From CATQHW01 sp965215345 (lineage in GTDB: Bacteria > Spirochaetota > Spirochaetia > SZUA-6 > Bin103): a stretch of 64,000 nucleotides of DNA. Shown in pieces: positions 1 to 8,853 of this stretch. The position numbers and the translations under genes are program-made. The stretch is from contig CBDCDL010000002.1 of NCBI GenBank assembly GCA_965215345.1, positions 868,001 to 932,000 on the forward strand, given 5' to 3'. Position 1 is the first letter of the stretch; each line of letters begins with the position of its first letter. Below the pieces are notes generated by a model. That model did not search any database. It was not told the origin of the DNA and saw only the letters and a program-made list of their open reading frames with translations.

Positions 1-990
1 GAGCTGGAGCGGCGGGTGAGCGGTCAGCGCGACTCGCTGGCCTATCTGCACGCGCGGTGGCGGGAGCTGTCGTCGCAGAACGTGGAGGACACGCTGATCG
101 TGGTGCTGGACACGGTGACGGAGCTCACCGGCGCCGAGCGCTGCTCGCTGTGGCAGCTCGATGCGGAGGCCGATGAGCTCGTGGTCCGGGTCACGGCAGG
201 CTGGGACGCCGAGGATGCCGCCGCGCGCCGCCTGCCGGTCGCAGGCAGTATCGAGGGCTGGACGGTACGCAACGACCGGCTGTTCTCGGCCAAGCACCTC
301 GCGCGCTACGACACGCTGCGCCGCGTCGACCGCGGCACGGTGGTCTATGCGGCGCCGCTGCGCGCGGGCACTCGCGCCTGGGGAGCGATCGTCATCGAGG
401 ACCTCCCGTTCGAGCGGTTCAACGCCCACACCGAACACCTGCTGCTGCTGGTCGCGGCGGTTGCGGCGGCGCCGCTCGGGCAGGCGATCGCCTACGAATC
501 GGGCCTGGAACCCTCCGACCGGGCCGCGGACACCGGCTATCCGCGTTTCGAGCAGCTCGCCCGGGTGTTGCCGTCCGAGGTGGCCTGCCGGGCGGCCGAG
601 GGGGGGAGCCTGAGCGTCGTCCTCATCGAGGTCGTCAACTACCACCGGCTGGCGAGCGGCGCCGGTCCGGACCGCGCCGCGGACGTGGTCGCACGTGTGT
701 TTCGCGCAGCGAAGGAGGCCGCAGCAGGCTCCGTACGCTGCTTCCACTACAAGCACGAGGGCCAGTTGGCGGTGATCTGTCCCGCCCTGGACTTCGACGG
801 CGCGACGCTGCTGGCGCTGGACTTCCTCAGGTGGGCGTCCGAGACGGCCTGGCCGGACGATATCGGCGAGGGACGTCCGGAGTTCAAGGTGGGCTACTCG
901 TCGCTGGCGCGCGGGGTCGAAGACGCCGACGCGCTGCTGAGCATGGCGGAGAACCTGCTGGCGATGCCGCAGCACGCGGGGCCACGATGA
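1..990 (+). CDS. GAF-domain protein with degenerate C-terminal GGDEF-like domain (possibly 5'-partial)
   Basis: Residues about 15-150 (counted from the GTG at 16) form a GAF sensor domain, with a segment ERCSLWQLD, a glycine-rich turn and APLRAG...WGAIVIED. The second half (about 175-315) has the strand/helix spacing of a diguanylate cyclase. Where the GGDEF loop should be it reads KHEGQ, so catalysis is unlikely and a signalling or scaffold role is inferred. The frame is open to the left edge and the first codons read ELERRV, like the end of a coiled coil. The gene may therefore start outside the window, although GTG at 16 has a GGAG six bases upstream. It is followed at once by the Hsp70-SBD-like gene, probably in one transcript. 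Confidence 0.7.
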   Translation, partial: ELERRVSGQRDSLAYLHARWRELSSQNVEDTLIVVLDTVTELTGAERCSLWQLDAEADELVVRVTAGWDAEDAAARRLPVAGSIEGWTVRNDRLFSAKHLARYDTLRRVDRGTVVYAAPLRAGTRAWGAIVIEDLPFERFNAHTEHLLLLVAAVAAAPLGQAIAYESGLEPSDRAADTGYPRFEQLARVLPSEVACRAAEGGSLSVVLIEVVNYHRLASGAGPDRAADVVARVFRAAKEAAAGSVRCFHYKHEGQLAVICPALDFDGATLLALDFLRWASETAWPDDIGEGRPEFKVGYSSLARGVEDADALLSMAENLLAMPQHAGPR

Positions 991-1007
991 ACGCGGGGCC
1001 ACGATGA
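974..1007 (+). repeat. Perfect 17-bp tandem duplication at a gene junction
   Basis: Positions 974-990 and 991-1007 are identical, and each copy contains ATGA. The first copy carries the stop of the GAF gene (TGA 988-990) and the second carries the start of the next gene (ATG 1004). The ATG at 987 in the first copy now reads into a TGA within six codons. The simplest reading is that an ancestral ATGA stop/start overlap was duplicated. Confidence 0.85.
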
Positions 1008-1942
1008 CGGTACGGCCGGCGGCGGGGCTGTCGAGAATCGGGGTGCGCACCGCCGACGGCTGTTTCTTCCCGCTGATGCTGGACAGCTTTCGCGGCGTCC
1101 GGCAGCTCGTGCTGACCACCGCCGGTGCGGGGCAGGATGCGGCCGACGTCGAACTGTTCCTGGAGGAGCCGGGCGGCGGCGCGGGCTACCAGCACCTGGG
1201 CACCGTGCACCTGGAGACCGGGCACCTGGAGACCGGGCACCTGGGCACCGGGCACCTGGAGGAGAGGGCGGCAGACGCCGGCCGGCCCGATTTGGTGCTG
1301 CGCGTCGCCCTGGATGCCGGACGCGTGCTCACCGCGACCGTCACCGGGCCCGCGGCGCGGGGCGAGCTGCGGGTCGCGCTGCAGCGCTACACGTCCCGCG
1401 ACGCAACGATGCGGGCGCCCGCTCCGCTGGCCGGCGTACGGGAGACGATCGCGGCCGGCCACCTGGACGGCGAACCGCACCGCCTGGATCCGCCGGCAAC
1501 CGCGTGGCGCGACGCCGGGGCGCCCGCCGACGCCGGCGCGATGCAGCCGGTCGAGCGCTTCGTGTACCGCTGTACGTCGCTGCTGCCCCTGAACGCGACG
1601 CCGGAAGACCGCGCGCGCATCGCCTGGCTGGTCGAGCGTCCCGATCTCCGCCGGGACGAGGCCGATCTGCTCCGGCACCTCTGCAGCCGGATGGCCGGCG
1701 ACGAAGATCCGGAACGGGCAGGTTTCGCGCGGGCCGCCATGCGCTCCGTGGACGAGCTGGCTGCCGCCAAGGCGACGGATCCGGGAGCGGCCGCCGGCGG
1801 CGGCGATACCTCCGCAACGGAACATGAGGACGCGTACGCGCGCCGTGACTATCGTGAGGTTCTGCGGCTCCTGCACGCCGCGCACGCGGCCGGCGACCCC
1901 GCGATTCCGGCGGACCTCGCCGACTACTGGCTGACCGGGTAG
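1004..1942 (+). CDS. Hsp70 substrate-binding-domain-like protein of unknown function
   Basis: 312 aa. The first ~130 residues follow the order of an Hsp70 beta-sandwich substrate-binding domain: a PLMLDSF strand, VELFLEEPGG (compare VEIHVLQGE in DnaK), a glycine-rich loop, then LVLRVALDAGRVLTATVTG (compare the DnaK strand that ends ADGILHVSA). No ATPase domain is present. The rest is low complexity, followed by a helical tail. The loop between the two strands is expanded by pentapeptide repeats. Assignment to the Hsp70 SBD fold is by pattern only. It could be a stand-alone client-binding partner of the upstream GAF protein; that is inference. Confidence 0.5.
   Translation: MTVRPAAGLSRIGVRTADGCFFPLMLDSFRGVRQLVLTTAGAGQDAADVELFLEEPGGGAGYQHLGTVHLETGHLETGHLGTGHLEERAADAGRPDLVLRVALDAGRVLTATVTGPAARGELRVALQRYTSRDATMRAPAPLAGVRETIAAGHLDGEPHRLDPPATAWRDAGAPADAGAMQPVERFVYRCTSLLPLNATPEDRARIAWLVERPDLRRDEADLLRHLCSRMAGDEDPERAGFARAAMRSVDELAAAKATDPGAAAGGGDTSATEHEDAYARRDYREVLRLLHAAHAAGDPAIPADLADYWLTG
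1193..1261 (+). repeat. 15-bp tandem repeat encoding HL(E/G)TG pentapeptides
   Basis: Four full 15-base units start at 1193, 1208, 1223 and 1238, with a partial unit at 1253. They encode HLGTV, HLETG, HLETG, HLGTG and HLE. Unit length is a multiple of three, so copy number can vary without frameshift. Confidence 0.9.
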
Positions 1943-1951
1943 CCCGGCGGG

Positions 1952-4006
1952 TCAGGGGTCCGACCGCTCGCCAGACCCGCGGGCGGCAAGGCGGTGCACT
2001 CGCGCGCCCGCGAACCGCCCCGCGACCGCCAGCGCCACCCGTTCGTCGGCGGTCATCACCACGAGCTGCCAGCCGGTGCGCTCCCGGAAGCGGGCGATCA
2101 GCCGCACGGCGCGCGCCGTGCGCGTGGCGTCCAGGGTCTGAAACGGCTCATCCAGGATCAGGAGCGCGGGGGCGCCGTCACCACGAACGAGCTGCGTCCG
2201 CTCGGCCAGGGCCAGGCGGGCCGCCAGGCCGTAGGCATCGCGCGTGCCCTGCGAGAGCCGGCCCGCCGGCCGCGCGACCGCGGAGGCGTCGACGATCAGC
2301 GGCTCCTCCTCGAGCGCCGCCAGAGTCACCGGGGAGGACTGCGCCAGGGCGCTCCGCGGGGCAGCCGTTCCCGCAACGGCCGTGTAGCGCGCACCGATGT
2401 CCGCGGAGAGATCGTCGAGCGCCGCGGTGGATTCGTCGGCGATGCGGGCGAACAGGGAAGCGGCGATGCCGGCCGCCCGGCGGTCCAGCTCCAGCGCCGC
2501 GGCTCGGCGGGCGGCCGCGGCGATCCGCGCCGTGAGCTCCGCCATCTCGCCGGCGCCGGCGCTCAGGGCGGCCGCTCTCTCGCGTTCGCGACCCACCAGC
2601 TCGTCGAGCTCGTCGAGCCGTTCGCGCAACTCCGCCGCGCGCGCACGGAGAGCTTCCTCGTCCCCCGGCGCCGGCGACGGCGCCGGCCCGGCGGCTTGCG
2701 GCCCGGCGCGAAGCTGTTCGCGCAGCGCGCCGGCCAGTGCATGCAGGTCGTTCAGTCCACGCTCTCGTGCCGCCGCCAGGAGCTCCGCCTCCGCGTCACG
2801 CCGGCGCGCTTCATCGGCGCGCGCGCCGCCGAGCTGCATCAGGAGCTGCTCCGGGGACTCCGCGCCGTGCCGCTCCAGGAAGTCGCGCAGCTCGCGCTCG
2901 GATCGATCGTGCCGCTCGCGTTGCGCGCGCAACCGCTCCACCGCGCGGTCGGTCTCCTCCCTGACCGCTTCGACCGCCGCGGACCGCAGCCGGATCAGGG
3001 CGGCGACCGCCGCGGTACCGGCCGTCGCCGCGACCCCGGCGGCCACCGCGACCACCACCGGCACGCCCGCGACCAGCGCGGCCGCGGCCAGGACGCCGCC
3101 GGCCAGCAGGCCGAGAGCGACCCCCGCCGCGATACCGCGCACCCGTCCTGCCTCGCCGGCCACGGCGCGGCCCGGAGCACCGCCGTGGCCGTCCTGCAGG
3201 TGCCGGCGTGCCCGTTCCAATTCGGCGCGCGCCCGCTCGACCTGCCGGGCTGCCGCTTCGCTCGCGGCGGAAAGCTCCTGCAGCCGTTCCGGCGCCTCGC
3301 CGACGCTCCCGGCACCCTGCCCGGCTCCCCGGGCGAGCTCTTCGAAGCCCTGCAGCAGCCGCTCCGCCTCACGCTGCTCCGCCTGCTGCAGACGCCGGCG
3401 GGCATGCCTCTGCCGTTCGTCGAGCGTGCGCATCAGGCGGTCCAGCTCACCGGCCAGCCGGCCGCGCTCGACCTGCCGCTCGGCGACGGCGGCCTTCGCA
3501 GAGCGCGCGGCGACGGCCTGCTCCAGGAGCAGGTCGCGCCGCTCTTCGAGCCGGCGCTGCTCCTCGCCGAGCTGCCGGAGCTCGCGGTTGTGGCGGCTGC
3601 CGGCGTCGGTGCCCGCCCGCCGCGCCAGCGCGGCATGCAGCCGCTTCGGATCGAGCCCCGCGGTGAACAGGTCCGCCTTGAGCGCCTCCACCCATCTGGT
3701 CCCCGGCCTGACGTCGAGCGTCAGGTCGCCGGACCTGATCGCGAACAGGTCGCCGAACGCGTCTTCCGGGACGGTCATCGGCTCGCCGTCGAACTCCGCC
3801 GACACCCGACGGTCGGCGCCGTACCGGAGTGCCAGGCGTTTGCCGGCGATGCGGTTGGAGCGGGGTTTGCACAGCACCTCGCACAGCGCGTCGACGATCG
3901 TGGTCTTGCCGCTCTCGTTCGGCCCCACGAACAGCGTGACCGCCGCGAACTCCAGGTCGCGGCCCTCGAACGCCCCGAACCGCTCCAGTCGCAGGCGGGT
4001 GATCAT
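1952..4006 (-). CDS. SbcC/YhaN-like AAA ATPase with coiled coils and a membrane hairpin
   Basis: 684 aa. The N-terminus has the RecF/SMC signature (RLERFGAFEG) and Walker A GPNESGKTT near residues 28-36. Arg/Glu-rich coiled coils follow. The C-terminus has Walker B LLILDEPFQTLD and a D-loop. At about residues 292-337 two Ala/Val/Gly-rich hydrophobic segments interrupt the coiled coil, as in the YhaN/YhaO group rather than classical SbcC. At 684 aa it is short for SbcC. The start overlaps the stop of the SbcD-like gene (ATGA), so the two are translationally coupled and likely form a nuclease/ATPase complex in DNA end repair. Confidence 0.8.
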   Translation of the reverse strand: MITRLRLERFGAFEGRDLEFAAVTLFVGPNESGKTTIVDALCEVLCKPRSNRIAGKRLALRYGADRRVSAEFDGEPMTVPEDAFGDLFAIRSGDLTLDVRPGTRWVEALKADLFTAGLDPKRLHAALARRAGTDAGSRHNRELRQLGEEQRRLEERRDLLLEQAVAARSAKAAVAERQVERGRLAGELDRLMRTLDERQRHARRRLQQAEQREAERLLQGFEELARGAGQGAGSVGEAPERLQELSAASEAAARQVERARAELERARRHLQDGHGGAPGRAVAGEAGRVRGIAAGVALGLLAGGVLAAAALVAGVPVVVAVAAGVAATAGTAAVAALIRLRSAAVEAVREETDRAVERLRAQRERHDRSERELRDFLERHGAESPEQLLMQLGGARADEARRRDAEAELLAAARERGLNDLHALAGALREQLRAGPQAAGPAPSPAPGDEEALRARAAELRERLDELDELVGRERERAAALSAGAGEMAELTARIAAAARRAAALELDRRAAGIAASLFARIADESTAALDDLSADIGARYTAVAGTAAPRSALAQSSPVTLAALEEEPLIVDASAVARPAGRLSQGTRDAYGLAARLALAERTQLVRGDGAPALLILDEPFQTLDATRTARAVRLIARFRERTGWQLVVMTADERVALAVAGRFAGARVHRLAARGSGERSDP

Positions 4007-5097
4007 GTGCCCCCCGCCAGTTCATGCTTGATCGCCAGCAGACCGAGCTGGCGCGCCCGCAGCCATGCCGGCCGCTCGGCCGGATCACGCGGCTCGCTCG
4101 CCTCCCAGACCTCCAGGAAGCGGCCGGCCAGGGGGTGCGAGGCGATCCCCGGCATCGCCTCGCACCCCCTGGAGTCGATCTCCAGCCTGCGCACCGCGCC
4201 GGCGTACCGCCTGCGCAGATCGTCCAGGACGCCCGCCAGCTCGTTCTCGTCCTCGACCACCCCGGTCGCGCGCAGCACCACCCAGTCGTTGCGGTGCCAG
4301 CTCTCCGGCCGCACCGGCGCCATGTCGACGGTGCCCGCCAGCTCGACCGGGACGTCGCAGACCCGGTATCGGCCCGCGGCGCGCAGAGGCACGAACTCGC
4401 CGGTCACCCCGTTCCTGCCTGCCGCCAGCCGCCAGACGCCGTGCTCTCCGGACTCGCCACGGCGCCACACCCGCGCGGATCCGGGGTAGCTGAGCGTCAC
4501 GCCGTCGTCGACCGCCTGGCGCCGGCCATGCAGGTGGCCGAGCGCGGCGTAGTCGGCCTGCAGCTCCCGGAACAGGCGCGGATCGAGCTGCCCCGCCGGG
4601 GTCTCACCGTCCTCATCGGCCGCCGCCGGCCCCGTATAGGCCATGCCGGGGACGATGCCGTGGGCCACGACGATGCGCACCGGCGCCGCCTTGTCCGGCA
4701 CGCCCCAGCTCCGGTAGTCGTCGTAGTCGGGCCGTTCGGGGACTCCCACCACCTCGACGCCTTCCTCCGGGAACCGCACGAGCGAGAACGGCCGTCGGTC
4801 CAGAAGCGTCACCGGCCCCAGATCCAGCGCGCCGAGCCTGCGGCTGCCCCGGCGCTGCTCGTCGTGATTGCCGGGGAGAAACAGCACCCTGCAGCGCCCC
4901 GCCAGCCGTTCGACGCGCGCCCGGAACGGCTCGCGCAGCGCCTCCGCCGCGTCGAAGTTGTCGAAGACGTCGCCGGCCAGCAGGAGAGCCTGCGCCTGCA
5001 CCTCCAGGCACAGGTCGACCAGCTCCTCGAGCACCTCCAGGCCGTAGCCGGCGTCCGCTTCGCACAGGTGCAGGTCGGACGCGTGGAGGAGGGTCAG
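4003..5097 (-). CDS. SbcD/YhaO-like metallophosphoesterase, probable CTG start
   Basis: Calcineurin-like nuclease partner of the SbcC-like ATPase. Motifs in order are D-L-H (HASDLHL), GDVFDN, GNHDE and GHLHG. The first metal-binding motif DLH (5076-5068) lies upstream of the first ATG/GTG/TTG in frame (GTG at 5034). Translation must therefore start earlier. The only sensible site is CTG at 5097-5095, giving LTLLHASDLHL, which matches the usual SbcD N-terminus. That CTG overlaps the hemC TGA stop as CTGA and follows a GGAG/GGAGG-like stretch. Length from there is 364 aa. The downstream stop overlaps the ATPase start. Confidence 0.8.
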   Translation of the reverse strand: MTLLHASDLHLCEADAGYGLEVLEELVDLCLEVQAQALLLAGDVFDNFDAAEALREPFRARVERLAGRCRVLFLPGNHDEQRRGSRRLGALDLGPVTLLDRRPFSLVRFPEEGVEVVGVPERPDYDDYRSWGVPDKAAPVRIVVAHGIVPGMAYTGPAAADEDGETPAGQLDPRLFRELQADYAALGHLHGRRQAVDDGVTLSYPGSARVWRRGESGEHGVWRLAAGRNGVTGEFVPLRAAGRYRVCDVPVELAGTVDMAPVRPESWHRNDWVVLRATGVVEDENELAGVLDDLRRRYAGAVRRLEIDSRGCEAMPGIASHPLAGRFLEVWEASEPRDPAERPAWLRARQLGLLAIKHELAGGT

Positions 5098-6002
5098 GCG
5101 TCGCCCTCCGCTCCGCTTACTCGCCCGATCCAGTCGGCCAGCTCGTGCCGGATCGACTCCGGATCGCCCGTGGCGTGGCGCACCCGCCAGCGTCCGCTAC
5201 CGTCCTGCAGACCCACGTCGGCGCGCCATCCGGCCGCCGCGACCGGCCGCGCGTAGGCGCCGAGCGAGGCGCGGCAACCGCCACCGGACGCCTGCAACAG
5301 CGTTCGTTCCAGGCCGACCGCCGTGCCGGTCTCCGCATCGTCGATCCCGGCCAGCGCCGCAAGCAGATCCTCGTCGCCCTCGCGCGCCTGCGCGGCGATC
5401 GCGGCCTGCCCCGGAGCCGGCAGCCAGTCAGATGGATCGAGCGGCACGCTGCGCAGGTCCGCCAGCATGGCCCGGACCGCGTCGCCCAGCCGCTCGACGC
5501 CGGCCCGCGCCAGCACCACCGCGTCGACGCTGCCGTCGACGCAGCGCTCGATGCGGGTCGGCACGTTGCCGCGAATCGGCACCGCGCGGGTCTGCGGCGC
5601 GTGCCGGCCCAGCAAGGCTGCGCGACGCGGCGAACCGGTGCCCACGCGGGCGCCGGACGCCAGTCCCAGCGGCGCGCCGGCATCCGCGGCGCGGCGCAGC
5701 AGGAGATCGCCTGCCGGGCCGCGCGGCAGACACGCCGCGACCCGCAGTCCCGGGATCGGCGTCACCGGCAGGTCCTTGAGCGCGTGCACGGCCAGATCGA
5801 TGTCGCCCGCCAGCAGGCTGCGCTCGATCGCACCGGTAAACACACGCGTGCCGGCCAGAGCCGCGAGCGGCCGCCGGTCCGTGTCGGCGCCGACCGCGAT
5901 CGGCACGATCGTCACCGGCCCCGGCAGGCGGGCGGCGACCATCTCCGCCTGCACGCGGGCCAGGGCGCTGCGGCGCGTCCCCAACCGCAACGGGCGCGTC
6001 AC
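5094..6002 (-). CDS. hemC: Hydroxymethylbilane synthase (porphobilinogen deaminase)
   Basis: 302 aa, the usual length. It polymerises four porphobilinogens to hydroxymethylbilane in tetrapyrrole synthesis. The N-terminus LRLGTRRSALAR, the HALKDLP motif with the catalytic Asp near residue 77, GTGSPRRAAL, and GGGCRASLGAYA with the dipyrromethane-binding Cys243 are all present. The start is GTG, overlapping the bshA stop (GTGA). It sits inside the bsh/sbc-like operon, away from other hem genes in this window. Confidence 0.93.
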   Translation of the reverse strand: MTRPLRLGTRRSALARVQAEMVAARLPGPVTIVPIAVGADTDRRPLAALAGTRVFTGAIERSLLAGDIDLAVHALKDLPVTPIPGLRVAACLPRGPAGDLLLRRAADAGAPLGLASGARVGTGSPRRAALLGRHAPQTRAVPIRGNVPTRIERCVDGSVDAVVLARAGVERLGDAVRAMLADLRSVPLDPSDWLPAPGQAAIAAQAREGDEDLLAALAGIDDAETGTAVGLERTLLQASGGGCRASLGAYARPVAAAGWRADVGLQDGSGRWRVRHATGDPESIRHELADWIGRVSGAEGDA

Positions 6003-7222
6003 GCCCGCTCACGGTGCGCCGGGCCGCGGCGTACGGGATCGAACGACTCCGCGTGCGCGTCGCCGTCGTCGATCTCGGGCTCCATGCCGGCCGGCAACCC
6101 CAGCATACGGTGGTAGAGCTCCTCGAAGCGCGGCACGATCCGGTCGGGAGGATACTGTTCGGCGACGCGCCCGGCGCCGGCGCGCCCCAGCCGCTCCGCC
6201 AGCCGCCGTTCGCGCAGCAATGCCACCGCCTGCCGGGCCATCCCCTCCACATCTCCCACCGGAAGCAAATAGCCCGAGACGCCGTGTTCCACCACCTCCG
6301 GCAGGCCGCCCACCCGGCTGGCGATCACCGGCACGCCGGCGGCCAGCGCCTCCAGGGCCACCAGCCCGAACGCCTCGGTCTGGCTCGGCAGCAGCAGCAG
6401 GTCCGCGGCGCGCAGGTACGGGGCCACGTCGTCGACCACCCCGATCAGCCGGATGCGGTCGAGCACCCCGAGCTCGCGCGCCAGATCGGTGGCCGGCCCG
6501 AGGTCGGGGCCGTCGCCGACCAGCACGAGTCGCGCCGGCATCTCGCCCGCCACCCGCGCGAATACGCGTACCACGTCGGCCGCCCGCTTCACGGGCCGGT
6601 AGTTGGAGATGTGCACGATGGTCGGCACGTGCTCGGCGCCGGCACCGGTGCGGTCCCCCGGCCAGACGGCAGGGTGAGCGCTCCGGTAGTGGTCGGGATC
6701 GACGAAGTTCGGGATCACCTCGATCGGCCGGGTGATCCCGAACACCCGGTCGGTCTCCGCGCGCAGCGCATGCGACACGGCGGTCACCGCATCCGAGCGC
6801 TCGATGCAGAAGGCGGTCACCGGCCGGAAGCTGTCGTTGCTGCCCACCAGGGTGATGTCGGTACCGTGCAAGGTGGTCACCACCTTCAGATCGAGCTCGG
6901 GCGCGATCTGTCTGGCCAGGATGGCCGCCGCCGCGAACGGGATCGCGTAGTGGACGTGCAGGATCCGCAGGCGATGCGAACGCGCGACCTCCGCGAGCTT
7001 GGACGCCAGCGCCAGCGTGTAGGGGAACTGCTTGAGGAGCGGATACTCCTCGATCGCGACCTCGTGGAAACAGACGCGCGGCGGCAGCACGCTCAGGCGC
7101 AACGGCGCCGAGTAGCTCACGAACGCCACCGAGTGGCCGCGCTCGGCCAGCCGCAGGCCGAGCTCGGTGGCGACCACGCCGCTGCCGCCGTGGGTCGGGT
7201 AGCAGGAGACGCCTATCCTCAT
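5999..7222 (-). CDS. bshA: N-acetyl-alpha-D-glucosaminyl L-malate synthase
   Basis: 407 aa GT4-family glycosyltransferase making GlcNAc-malate, the first step of bacillithiol synthesis. Family hallmarks are the N-terminal MRIGVSCYPTHGGSG, YPLLKQFPYTL, ILHVHYAIPF, TTLHGTDITLVG and VIPNFVD. The reading frame extends 21 codons upstream, but family alignment and a GAGAG stretch before ATG 7222 favour this start. It lies 7 bp downstream of the bshC stop. No bshB deacetylase gene is visible in the window. Confidence 0.93.
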   Translation of the reverse strand: MRIGVSCYPTHGGSGVVATELGLRLAERGHSVAFVSYSAPLRLSVLPPRVCFHEVAIEEYPLLKQFPYTLALASKLAEVARSHRLRILHVHYAIPFAAAAILARQIAPELDLKVVTTLHGTDITLVGSNDSFRPVTAFCIERSDAVTAVSHALRAETDRVFGITRPIEVIPNFVDPDHYRSAHPAVWPGDRTGAGAEHVPTIVHISNYRPVKRAADVVRVFARVAGEMPARLVLVGDGPDLGPATDLARELGVLDRIRLIGVVDDVAPYLRAADLLLLPSQTEAFGLVALEALAAGVPVIASRVGGLPEVVEHGVSGYLLPVGDVEGMARQAVALLRERRLAERLGRAGAGRVAEQYPPDRIVPRFEELYHRMLGLPAGMEPEIDDGDAHAESFDPVRRGPAHRERA

Positions 7223-7229
7223 GGTGCTC

Positions 7230-8849
7230 TCACGCTGGCTCTGCTCGCAGCGGTTCGCGTGCGGCGGGCAGAGCCAGCACCTCATGAGTAAACGCCTCCG
7301 CCGGCTCGCCGATCAAGCAGGCGTCCAGGAACGGCGTGCCGAAACGAGCCAGGAAGTGGGGAACCGGAAACACTCGCTCCTGCAGCCGGCCGCGCGGCCG
7401 GATCTGGTTGAGCACGCGGTGCAGGGCTGCAGGCGAGTAGCCGCGACGCGCCAGCACGGCGCGGCCGGTGCGCGCGCGCAGCCGGTCGAGGCCGCGCAGG
7501 GCATGGTCACGCGAGCGCTGCCACGTATGAGCCAGCCCGGGATCGACGGCGCTGACGCTGCCGGCGAGCGGCCCGAAGGCTGAACGGATCTGCGCCGCGA
7601 CCCGCTCGAACTCCGCCACAGCTCCGTCGCCGAGCAGCCGGTCGGTCGCCGCGCCCGGATGCACCCGGCCGGTCAGCGCCTCTTCCACGGTGATGCCGTA
7701 GCGGTCGAGCGCCACCGCCTCGTCCTCGGTCAGGAAGGTCAGGCTGCGGCGCGGCAGCACCGCCGGCTGCGGCACCCCGAACAGCGCGTAGAGCGGCTTG
7801 AGCATGGCGTGATAGGCCATTTCCCCCGCGCCGACCACGTGCGCGAGGCTGGGCAGCAGGGCGTCGGCGAAGACCGGGCGCAGCGCCGCGTCGGTGGACA
7901 GGACGGTGGCGTCCACGGCTCCCCGGCGCAGCAGGGCCCCGGCGTCGGCGACGCGCACGCGCGTGCCGTCCGCGCCGACGTGGAACGGCGTGCCCGCGGT
8001 CGCGGGGTCGAGCGGCGCCCGGTAGCCGGCTCCGCGCAGTTCGCGCGCGACCGCGGCCAGCGCTTCCGCGACGGCGGCGCGCTCGGCAAGCGCGCGCTCG
8101 AACAACTCCCCGCACGCCGGGCGCAGGAGCGCCGGCTCGACCACCACCAGACCGGTGCCCGCGAACAGCCGCATCCAACTCCGCGCCACCCAGGCGGTGA
8201 AGGTGCGCTGGCCGTCCAGGGCGTACGCACGGCGGGCACGCGGCCGGTCGCCGGCGGGAAGCAGGTGATCGAAGTACCGGGCCACGCTCCCGGCCACCTC
8301 GTCATCGACCGGCAGCCGCCGCAACTCCCGGCCGCCGGGGGCGCGAAAGGAGACGCGGCCGATCTCGCCGTCGGCCTTGGTGCCGAAGGTGTGGTTGGCC
8401 TCGCCGATGTCGTGATCCTCCGACGCGAGCCAGAACACCGGGACACACCGCTGTCCGGATCGCTCCGCCACCTGCCGGGCCAGCCGCACCGCGGAGGCGA
8501 TCTTGTAGGCGGTGTACGTCGGGCCGCCGAGCAGTCCCGCCTGCTGGCCGGTGACGATGCAGGCCGCCCGTCCCGCGGCCAGGGCCTCCGCGTTCGCGAC
8601 CGTGAGCTCGTCCCCGTCGCAGCGGCGCTGGTGCGTGACCAGGTTCTCCGCCACCGCGGCCGGCAGGGCAGACCCGCCGGGGCGCGATCGGGACGCGGCG
8701 GCCGCGGCCGCCGCGGGGTCCCGCGGGGGGACGGAGAAGAATCGTGCTGCCCGCTCCGATCCGGCCGCAAGGTCGCGCAGCAACGCATCGCCCTGATGGA
8801 GCAGCGCCTGCGGCAGGGTGGCGATGCGGGCGGCGGAGCTCGATGACAT
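7230..8849 (-). CDS. bshC: Bacillithiol biosynthesis cysteine-adding enzyme
   Basis: 539 aa, full family length. BshC joins cysteine to GlcN-malate in the last step of bacillithiol synthesis. Diagnostic motifs are VTGQQAGLLGGPTYTAYK, VFWLASEDHDIGEANH, and a later HVVGAGEMAYHAMLKPLY region. It lies directly upstream of bshA in the same operon and 4 bp downstream of the methyltransferase stop. Confidence 0.92.
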   Translation of the reverse strand: MSSSSAARIATLPQALLHQGDALLRDLAAGSERAARFFSVPPRDPAAAAAAASRSRPGGSALPAAVAENLVTHQRRCDGDELTVANAEALAAGRAACIVTGQQAGLLGGPTYTAYKIASAVRLARQVAERSGQRCVPVFWLASEDHDIGEANHTFGTKADGEIGRVSFRAPGGRELRRLPVDDEVAGSVARYFDHLLPAGDRPRARRAYALDGQRTFTAWVARSWMRLFAGTGLVVVEPALLRPACGELFERALAERAAVAEALAAVARELRGAGYRAPLDPATAGTPFHVGADGTRVRVADAGALLRRGAVDATVLSTDAALRPVFADALLPSLAHVVGAGEMAYHAMLKPLYALFGVPQPAVLPRRSLTFLTEDEAVALDRYGITVEEALTGRVHPGAATDRLLGDGAVAEFERVAAQIRSAFGPLAGSVSAVDPGLAHTWQRSRDHALRGLDRLRARTGRAVLARRGYSPAALHRVLNQIRPRGRLQERVFPVPHFLARFGTPFLDACLIGEPAEAFTHEVLALPAAREPLRAEPA

Positions 8850-8853
8850 CTCG

